This document shows, in pieces, positions 58,349 to 64,000 of a stretch of 64,000 nt of DNA. Below the pieces are notes generated by a model. That model did not search any database. It saw only the letters and a list, made by a program, of their open reading frames with translations, and was not told the DNA's origin. Made by a program: the position numbers and the translations under genes. The DNA comes from Myxococcales bacterium (GTDB lineage: Bacteria; Myxococcota_A; Polyangia; Haliangiales; Haliangiaceae). The stretch lies in the NCBI GenBank assembly GCA_947483555.1, contig CANKMW010000004.1:62001-126000 (forward strand), in the 5' to 3' direction. Position 1 is the first letter of the stretch; each line of letters opens with the position of its first letter.

Positions 58349-59054
58349 TGGCATCTACGTCGCGACCGCCGGCGCCGTCGCCCAGTCGGCGGCGCTCGAC
58401 GTCACCGCCCACAACATCGCCAACGCGTCGACGGCAGCGTTCCAGGGCGCTCGCGTCTCGTTCTCCGAGGCGCTGGCCAGGGCCCGTTCGCCCGACATGG
58501 CGCTGGTCGGCAACCTGACCGGTGCGGTCGATGATACCGCCGGGGCGATCACTCACACCGGCAACGCGCTCGACATCGCGCTCGACGGTCCCGGTTACTT
58601 CGCGGTCGAGACCCCGCAGGGTGTCCGCTACACGCGCGCCGGCTCCCTGAGCCGGGGCGCCGATGGCCAGCTGCGCACCGCCGACGGTCACCCACTCCGC
58701 AGCCAGGGTGGCGGCCCGATCACGATCCCCGACGGCGCCAGCCAGATCGCGTTCACCGCTGACGGCGCCGTGCTCGCCGATGGTGGCGAGCTCGGCCGCC
58801 TCGAGCTGGTCCGCTTCGCGCCCGCCGCGATGAGCCGCGAGGGCGCCACGCTCTTGGCGGCGGGCGGCAAGCCGATCGATGCACCACTGCCGCAGATCAC
58901 GCAGGGCGCCCTCGAGGGCTCCAACGTCAACATCATCCGCGGCATCGTCGATCTGGTGAAGGTGTCGCGCACCTACGAGTCGCTGCTGCGCGTGATCGAA
59001 GGCTACTCAGAGATCGAAAGCCGCGCCGCCCGTGACATCGGCGGACCCAAGTAA
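58341..59054 (+). CDS. flgF: Flagellar rod protein FlgF
   Basis: The 237-residue product begins MADGIYVATAGAVAQSAALDVTAHNIANASTAAFQGARVSF, then IALDGPGYFAVETPQGVRYTRAGSLSRGADGQL, a conserved FlgF/FlgG segment. The C-terminal EGSNVNIIRGIVDLVKVSRTYESLLRVIEGY closes it. FlgF is a proximal rod component. It overlaps fliA by 8 bp; about 32 bp separate it from flgG. Confidence 0.9.
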   Translation: MADGIYVATAGAVAQSAALDVTAHNIANASTAAFQGARVSFSEALARARSPDMALVGNLTGAVDDTAGAITHTGNALDIALDGPGYFAVETPQGVRYTRAGSLSRGADGQLRTADGHPLRSQGGGPITIPDGASQIAFTADGAVLADGGELGRLELVRFAPAAMSREGATLLAAGGKPIDAPLPQITQGALEGSNVNIIRGIVDLVKVSRTYESLLRVIEGYSEIESRAARDIGGPK

Positions 59055-59086
59055 CCCGACCCCAACCACGAACCGAGGACATCACC

Positions 59087-59872
59087 ATGCTCCGCGCCCT
59101 CGCTACCGCCGCGTCCGGAATGGAAGCTCAGCAGACCCGGCTCGACGTCACGGCCAACAACATCGCCAATGTGTCGACCGCGGGGTTCAAGAAGAGCCGC
59201 GCCGAGTTCGCCGACCTCATGTACCAGAGCTCGCGGCCGGCCGGCGCGCCGACCGGCGCCGGCACCAACGCCCCCAGCGGCCTCGAGGTCGGGCTCGGCG
59301 TTCGCGTCGCGGCGACCCAGCGGCTGCTCGGCCAGGGCGAGATGCGCCAGACCGGCAATCAGCTCGACGTCGCCATCGAAGGCCAGGGTTTCTTCCAGGT
59401 CCAGCTGCCATCGGGAGACGTCGCCTACACGCGCAACGGCGCCTTCCAGCTCGACGCCGAAGGCCGCCTGGTCACCAGCGAGGGTTACCCGCTCGCCGGC
59501 GAGCTCGCCGTGCCACTCGAGGCCCAGTCGGTGTCCATCGCCGCCGACGGCACGGTGTCGGCGCTGGTGCCCGGCGATCCCCAGCCGCAGAACCTCGGCC
59601 AGCTGCAGATCGCCACCTTCGCCAACCCGGCCGGCCTCGAGCCGATGGGCAAGACGCTGTTCCGCGAGAGCGGCGGGTCGGGCGCGGTCGTGCTCGGGGC
59701 GCCCGGCGAGGGCGGCGCCGGGTCGCTGGCGCAGGGCACGGTCGAGCTGTCCAACGTCAACGTGGTCGAGGAGATGATCGATCTAATCTCCGGGCAGCGT
59801 GCCTACGAGATCAACACGCGCGTCATCAAGGCGGCCGACGAGATGCTCGGCCAGACGGCACAGCTCCGATGA
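59087..59872 (+). CDS. flgG: Flagellar distal rod protein FlgG
   Basis: The 261-residue product begins MLRALATAASGMEAQQTRLDVTANNIANVSTAGFKKSRAEFADLMYQ, a classic FlgG start; AIEGQGFFQVQLPSGDVAYTRNGAFQLDAEGRLV and VELSNVNVVEEMIDLISGQRAYEINTRVIKAADEML follow. It builds the distal rod that carries hook torque through the outer membrane. 4-bp overlap with flgA. Confidence 0.96.
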   Translation: MLRALATAASGMEAQQTRLDVTANNIANVSTAGFKKSRAEFADLMYQSSRPAGAPTGAGTNAPSGLEVGLGVRVAATQRLLGQGEMRQTGNQLDVAIEGQGFFQVQLPSGDVAYTRNGAFQLDAEGRLVTSEGYPLAGELAVPLEAQSVSIAADGTVSALVPGDPQPQNLGQLQIATFANPAGLEPMGKTLFRESGGSGAVVLGAPGEGGAGSLAQGTVELSNVNVVEEMIDLISGQRAYEINTRVIKAADEMLGQTAQLR

Positions 59873-60522
59873 GGGCCATGCTGCTGGCGGCGGCCACCGT
59901 CGCGCTCGCCACCACCGCACGCGCCGAAACCCTACCGACGATCATCGGCGATCGCGCCGCCGCCGGGCTCCCCCCCGACCTCGCGATCTTGGCCGTCCAC
60001 CTGCCGCGCAGCCTGACCGACGTCGACGCCGACCCCACGACGGTCGACGTCGACTTCCCGGCCGCCGCCCGCCCGGGCCGTGCCAGCGTGCGCGTCCGCC
60101 TGCGCGCCGGTCGCGCGCGCACCGTGTTCGTGCCGGTGACGTTCGCGCTGCTCGTCGACGTGGCGGTCGCCACCCACGGCCTGGCGCCGGGCGATCTGGT
60201 CACGATCGCTGACCTGCGCTGGGAGCGGCGCGCGACCGACCCCCGCGCCGGCGCCGCCCGCGCCCCCCTCGGACAACAGGTCAACGCGCCGATCGCAACC
60301 GGCGAGATCCTCGACGACGCTCGCCTCACGGCGCCACCGCCGGTGGCACGAGGCACCGCGGTCCGCGTCGAGGTCCGCCGCGGCGCGGTGGCGATCACGG
60401 CGCGTGGCCGTCTGGAGCAGCCGGCGCGCGTCGGCGCGACCGCGCGGGTTCGCCTCGCCGGCGGCGCGCTCATCAGCGGTACCCTCGCCGACCGCGAGCG
60501 ACTCGTGGTGGCGGCGCCATGA
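59869..60522 (+). CDS. flgA: Flagellar P-ring assembly chaperone FlgA
   Basis: The 217-residue product has an N-terminal signal peptide (LLAAATVALATTARA) and a SAF-like C-terminal domain (ALLVDVAVATHGLAPGDLVTIADLRWERRATD, GTAVRVEVRRGAVAITARGRLEQPARVGATARVRL). FlgA delivers FlgI for P-ring building in the periplasm. 4-bp overlap at each end. Confidence 0.88.
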   Translation: MRAMLLAAATVALATTARAETLPTIIGDRAAAGLPPDLAILAVHLPRSLTDVDADPTTVDVDFPAAARPGRASVRVRLRAGRARTVFVPVTFALLVDVAVATHGLAPGDLVTIADLRWERRATDPRAGAARAPLGQQVNAPIATGEILDDARLTAPPPVARGTAVRVEVRRGAVAITARGRLEQPARVGATARVRLAGGALISGTLADRERLVVAAP

Positions 60523-61193
60523 AGCTCGCCGCCCTGTTCACCGTTGCGCTCGCCGCGGCGTGCACGACCCACATCGCACCGTATCAGCCCAAGCGGCGCA
60601 GCTTCGACGCCGGCGACTACGCGACCGCCGACGTCGCCGGCCGCGGCAGCCTCTACGCCGGTGGCGGCGGCCTCTTCGAGGACGACGTCGCCCGTCGCGT
60701 CGGCGACATCCTCGTCATCCGCATCGACGAACGCGACGCCGCCCGCCGGGCCGGCACGACCAAGCTGGACCGGAAGGACACCGCCAGCTACGGGATGCCG
60801 GCAGCCATCGGCCTGCTCGCGGCGCTGCAGCGCAAGTACCCCGATCTCGACCCTGGCCAGCTGTTCGCCAGCGAGAGCGAGGTCTCGTTCGCCGGCGCCG
60901 GCGCCACCGAACGCAAGGGCCAGCTCACCGCCACGCTGCCGGTGCGCGTCCGCCGCCAGCTCGGCAACGGTGACCTGTTCGTCGAGGGCACCAAGGTCGT
61001 CATGATCGGCAACGAGGAGCAACACATCTACGTGTCGGGCATCGTCCGCCGCCGCGACATCGCCGAGGACAACACCGTCCTGTCATCGCGAGTCGCCGAC
61101 GCCGAGATCGAGTACACCGGCCGTGGCGACGTCAGCGATCAGCAGCGCCGCGGCTGGGGCAGCCGCCTGCTGGCCCGGGTCTGGCCTTTCTGA
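60519..61193 (+). CDS. flgH: Flagellar L-ring lipoprotein FlgH
   Basis: The 224-residue product has lipobox LAAAC and an FlgH core: SLYAGGGGLFEDDVARRVGDILVIRIDERDAARRAGTTKLDRKD, VRRQLGNGDLFVEGTKVVMIGNEEQHIYVSGIVRRRDI. The C-terminus GWGSRLLARVWPF matches the family. It forms the outer-membrane L ring, so this organism has a Gram-negative type flagellum. Confidence 0.94.
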   Translation: MKLAALFTVALAAACTTHIAPYQPKRRSFDAGDYATADVAGRGSLYAGGGGLFEDDVARRVGDILVIRIDERDAARRAGTTKLDRKDTASYGMPAAIGLLAALQRKYPDLDPGQLFASESEVSFAGAGATERKGQLTATLPVRVRRQLGNGDLFVEGTKVVMIGNEEQHIYVSGIVRRRDIAEDNTVLSSRVADAEIEYTGRGDVSDQQRRGWGSRLLARVWPF

Positions 61194-61213
61194 CACCCCT
61201 CCACGGAGCTGCC

Positions 61214-62308
61214 ATGCGCAACCTCGTCCTCGCCCTGCTCACCCTCACCCTCATCGCCGCCGCCGGACCGGCGCGCGCCGATCGCCTCAAGGACGTCGCC
61301 ACCATCGAAGGCGTCCGCGCCAACCAGCTCACCGGCTTCGGTCTGGTGGTCGGCCTGGCTGGCACCGGTGACGACGCCAGCTCCCCCGTGGTGCGGCGCT
61401 CGCTGGCCAAGATGCTCAAGCGCCTCGGCACCACCGTCGACGCCGACGAGATCAAGTCGAAGAACGTCGCGGCCGTCGTCATCATCGCCGAGCTGCCGCC
61501 GTTCGCTCGACCCGGCCAGACCCTCGACGTGCTGGTGTCGTCGATGGGCTCGGCCAAGAGCCTGGCCGGCGGCGCCCTGATCGCCACGCCGCTCAAGGGC
61601 CCCGACCAGCGCACCTGGGCGATCGCGCAGGGCGCGGTCGCGGTCGGCGGCTTCCTCGTCGAGGGCGGCGCTGGCTCGCAACGCAAGAACCACGTCACCT
61701 CGGCCCGCATCCCGGACGGCGCGCTGGTCGAGGAGGGGGCGCCGACGGAGATGCCACGCCGCGAGCTGGTGCTCATCCTGCGCCAGCCCGACTTCACGAC
61801 CGCGACCAGGATCGCCGCCGCCGTCGACACCGTGCTCGGGCCGGGCACGGCGTCGCCGCGCGACGCCGGCGCCGTCGCCGTGGTGATCGGCAAGGAATGG
61901 GACCACAAGGTCGCGGCGCTGGTCGCGACGCTCGAGGCGCTCGAGATCGAACCCGACGTGCCGGCCCGTATCGTCATCGACGAGAAGACCGGCACGGTCG
62001 TGATCGGCGGCGAGGTCCGGTTGCGCGCCGCCGCGATCGCCTACGGTGGCTTGACCGTGACCGTGGGCGAGGAACCGCAGATCAGCCAGCCCGGCCCGTT
62101 CGCTGCCGGCAGCACCCAGATCGTGCCGCGCACCACGATCGACGTCGCCGAGGGCGGCGGCGAGCTGCGCGCACTCCCGGCGGCGGCGTCGGTGACCGAT
62201 GTCGCCGCCGCGCTCAACGCACTCGGCGTCAAGCCTCGGGATCTGATCGCGATCCTGCAGGCCCTCCACGCCGCCGGCGCCCTGCGCGCCGAGGTGGACG
62301 TGCTGTGA
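61214..62308 (+). CDS. flgI: Flagellar P-ring protein FlgI
   Basis: The 364-residue product has signal peptide (LVLALLTLTLIAAAGPARA), then DRLKDVATIEGVRANQLTGFGLVVGLAGTGDD, SKNVAAVVIIAELPPFARPGQTLDVLVSSMGSAKSLAGGALIATPLKGPD and IVIDEKTGTVVIGGEVRL. It forms the periplasmic P ring around the rod. 4-bp overlap with flgJ. Confidence 0.96.
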   Translation: MRNLVLALLTLTLIAAAGPARADRLKDVATIEGVRANQLTGFGLVVGLAGTGDDASSPVVRRSLAKMLKRLGTTVDADEIKSKNVAAVVIIAELPPFARPGQTLDVLVSSMGSAKSLAGGALIATPLKGPDQRTWAIAQGAVAVGGFLVEGGAGSQRKNHVTSARIPDGALVEEGAPTEMPRRELVLILRQPDFTTATRIAAAVDTVLGPGTASPRDAGAVAVVIGKEWDHKVAALVATLEALEIEPDVPARIVIDEKTGTVVIGGEVRLRAAAIAYGGLTVTVGEEPQISQPGPFAAGSTQIVPRTTIDVAEGGGELRALPAAASVTDVAAALNALGVKPRDLIAILQALHAAGALRAEVDVL

Positions 62309-63069
62309 CCGCGGCGTTGCTCCCCGCCGGCGGCGCCGCCGCAGCGCCCGCCGCCGAGCCGCCGGCGCGCCAGGCGGCCAGGCAACTCGAGGCGTTCTTC
62401 CTGCGCCAGTTCCTGGCCGAGGCCCGCCCCGAATCGAGCTTCCTGGGCGGCGGCTTCGCCGGCGACACGTTCCGCGACATGCTCGATGGCGCGCTCGCCG
62501 ATTCGATGGCGACGGCCGGGGGCCTCGGCCTGACCGGCACCTTCGAGACCTCGCTCGGGGGCGAGCCCGCGGCAGCGCCCGCCGCGCGGGGTCACGGGCG
62601 GTTCGACGGCCTGGCCGCGCCCCTCGCTCCCGACGAGCTACGCGGCGAGACCGACTCCCCAGGCCGAATGGTCCGTCCAGTGGCCGGACGATACAGCTCG
62701 CGCTTTGGCGTGCGCCTCGATCCGATCCACCAGACCCAGACGGCGCACCACGGCCTCGACATCGCCGCCCGCGAGGGCACACCCGTGGTCGCGGCCCTCG
62801 CCGGGACGGTCGAACGAGCAAGCGCGGCGGGCACCTACGGCAACCTCGTGGTGCTGCGCCACGCTGACGGCAGCGAGACACGATACGCCCACCTGAGTGC
62901 CATCGGCGTCCAGCGCGGCGACCACGTCGCCGCCGGAGCGCCGATCGGCGCCGTCGGCAGCACCGGGCGCTCGACCGGACCACACCTCCACTTCGAAGTC
63001 CGCCGCGACGGTCGACCCATTGATCCGTGGCCGCTGATCGAGGAAAAAGAATCTGCCGAGTCGCCCTGA
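62305..63069 (+). CDS. flgJ: FlgJ rod-cap domain fused to an M23 peptidase
   Basis: In the 254-residue protein, residues ~20-75 (ARQLEAFFLRQFLAEARPESSFLGGGFAGDTFRDMLDGALADSMA) are the FlgJ rod-binding domain. Residues ~125-240 form an M23/LytM endopeptidase with metal ligands H148/H149-region and D152 (AHHGLDIAA) and the HLH motif at 227-229. Enterobacterial FlgJ instead carries a glucosaminidase. The enzyme would open peptidoglycan crosslinks so the rod can pass. GTG start overlaps flgI by 4 bp. Confidence 0.9.
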   Translation: MTAALLPAGGAAAAPAAEPPARQAARQLEAFFLRQFLAEARPESSFLGGGFAGDTFRDMLDGALADSMATAGGLGLTGTFETSLGGEPAAAPAARGHGRFDGLAAPLAPDELRGETDSPGRMVRPVAGRYSSRFGVRLDPIHQTQTAHHGLDIAAREGTPVVAALAGTVERASAAGTYGNLVVLRHADGSETRYAHLSAIGVQRGDHVAAGAPIGAVGSTGRSTGPHLHFEVRRDGRPIDPWPLIEEKESAESP

Positions 63070-63110
63070 ACAGCTTCAGGTCTTGGCCGAACCATTGTCT
63101 CGGAGGCACC

Positions 63111-63386
63111 ATGCGCATCGACCCCACCATCCTCGTCTCGATCAGTGACCTGCGCGAGCGCACCCATGCGCCCGCCGGTCACCCGACCTCGCCGCCGCCG
63201 GCCGCCGTGGTGGCGCTCGGCGAGGCCGCCAGCAGCGTCCCGAGCACGCGGGTCGGTGAAGCAGCCATCACGGCGAAGATCGCGCAGATCCGCGAGGAGC
63301 TCGCCGCCGGCAGCTACGTCGTCGATCTCGACCAGCTGTCAGAGCGCATCCTGGACGATGACGTCGAACGCGGGAGCCTGGGATGA
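63111..63386 (+). CDS. flgM: Anti-sigma-28 factor FlgM
   Basis: The 91-residue product's C-terminal half KIAQIREELAAGSYVVDLDQLSERILDDDVERG matches the FlgM sigma-binding helices. FlgM binds FliA until the hook is complete and is then exported. The 41-bp gap before it holds GGAGG but no strong sigma-54 site (see rejected items). 4-bp overlap with flgN. Confidence 0.85.
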   Translation: MRIDPTILVSISDLRERTHAPAGHPTSPPPAAVVALGEAASSVPSTRVGEAAITAKIAQIREELAAGSYVVDLDQLSERILDDDVERGSLG

Positions 63387-63757
63387 GCACCGCGACGGCC
63401 TCCACGTCGCCGCCCTCCTCCCTGGCCGATGTCCTCGAGCGGCTGCGGGCGGTGATGGCCGAAGAACGCCGGGCGATCTCGAGCCTCGATCTGACCGCGC
63501 TCGAAGCGATCACGACCCGCAAACGCTCCCTGTCCGACGATCTCGCCGCGACCCGATCCGGCGACGGCGAGCGACCGTCGCCGGCGCTCCGGCGCCTCAT
63601 CGCGCGCGTCCGCGTCGAGCTGGGCGCGAACGCGGCGCTGATCGCGGCGGCGTCCGACGCCATCGCCGCAGCGCTCGGCGTGGAGCGCGACGATCGCTAC
63701 GATCGCGCCGCTCGCTGCCATTCCGCCTCGCGCCCCCTGCGCGTGATCGCGCTCTGA
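63383..63757 (+). CDS. flgN: FlgN-like flagellar export chaperone
   Basis: The 124-residue helical product (LADVLERLRAVMAEERRAISSLDLTALEAITTRKRSLSDDLAA) resembles FlgN, the export chaperone for the hook-filament junction proteins FlgK and FlgL. Position between flgM and flgK supports the call. 4-bp overlap with flgM. Confidence 0.8.
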   Translation: MSTATASTSPPSSLADVLERLRAVMAEERRAISSLDLTALEAITTRKRSLSDDLAATRSGDGERPSPALRRLIARVRVELGANAALIAAASDAIAAALGVERDDRYDRAARCHSASRPLRVIAL

Positions 63758-63759
63758 TC

Positions 63760-64000
63760 ATGAGCGACCTGCTGTCGCTGCTGCACCTCGGCTCCGCCGG
63801 CCTGGCGGCGCAGCACGGGGGTGCGAGCGTGGCCGCCAACAACGCCGCCAACGTGAACACCGCCGGCTACTCGCGCCAGCGCGTCGACCTGCGCAGCGAG
63901 CGCGCCGCCCCCGACGTGGGTGGGGTCCGCAGCCGGTCGCCGACTCGCCACGCCGACGAGCTGCTCGCCCGCCGCGAGCGGGGCGCGCACGCGGCGCTCG
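63760..64000 (+). CDS. flgK: Flagellar hook-filament junction protein FlgK (3' end cut by window)
   Basis: Eighty residues are visible from the ATG at 63760: SLLHLGSAGLAAQHGGASVAANNAANVNTAGYSRQRVDL is a typical FlgK N-terminus. The gene continues past the window. It starts 2 bp after the flgN stop. It would be one of the first filament-class substrates. Confidence 0.88.
   Translation, partial: MSDLLSLLHLGSAGLAAQHGGASVAANNAANVNTAGYSRQRVDLRSERAAPDVGGVRSRSPTRHADELLARRERGAHAAL

Noticed and set aside
63085..63098. Sigma-54-like site before flgM (TTGGCC-N-TTGT)
   Set aside because: GG-N10 spacing is right but the -12 dinucleotide is GT, not GC, and no upstream activator motif occurs 55-70 bp before it, unlike the five accepted promoters.

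Overview
This window is strongly GC-rich DNA, with G or C at most third codon positions, and is densely packed with genes. It looks like a Myxococcota (Deltaproteobacteria-type) chromosome or metagenome bin. The reasons are a sensor protein ending in a domain that resembles the myxobacterial MXAN_5187 C-terminal domain, many short lipoproteins and FG-GAP proteins, low-complexity Asp/Pro/Ala tails, a eukaryote-type Ser/Thr kinase and several hybrid sensor kinases. No tRNA, rRNA or CRISPR array was seen. Lineage is inference from gene content, not from a marker gene.

Positions 1-23000 are ordinary chromosome. In order they hold a partial Asp-tailed protein, QueE, small unknowns, a NUDIX hydrolase, a dCache-like sensor, then a tightly overlapping minus-strand operon (penicillin-binding protein 1A, FG-GAP protein, family 5 solute-binding protein, NtrY-like kinase). 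These are followed by a TrmH-type methyltransferase, a winged-helix regulator, a nitrilase-like protein, a 5'-nucleotidase lipoprotein, two unknown lipoproteins, an old-yellow-enzyme/TetR pair, a Tat-type DUF362 protein and a YjbR protein. A short dispersed repeat occurs three times here. Positions 23000-25654 hold a sulfate-activation operon (cysD, cysN) whose promoter carries two near-identical palindromes, one covering the cysD start codon.

Positions 25699-64000 are a nearly complete flagellar locus: motA-motB; flgB-flgC-fliE-fliF-fliG-fliH-fliI-fliJ-fliK-flgD-flgE; fliM-fliN-fliO-fliP; fliQ-fliR-flhB-flhA-flhF-flhG-fliA-flgF-flgG-flgA-flgH-flgI-flgJ-flgM-flgN-flgK (cut by the window end). 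Most gene junctions overlap by 4 bp. Not seen in the window: fliL, flgL, fliC, fliD, fliS, che genes, or the gene for the activator of the promoters described next.

The most notable result is regulatory. Five transcription units each carry a sigma-54 type -24/-12 element (GG-N10-GC) and a related 20-bp upstream motif. The units start at flgB, fliM, fliQ, a secreted-protein gene at 27467, and a Ser/Thr kinase gene at 44752. The core of the upstream motif lies 66, 66, 66, 55 and 68 bp before the GG. The predicted transcription start is only 2-5 nt before each start codon. This ties a non-flagellar minus-strand operon (Ser/Thr kinase, alpha-carbonic anhydrase lipoprotein, double zinc-ribbon protein with a FliM-like tail, frameshifted MshEN/receiver remnant, small protein) into the flagellar circuit. 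That operon sits between flgE and fliM, beside an Hsp70-like ATPase and a two-component pair, and is the best candidate here for an undescribed accessory system.
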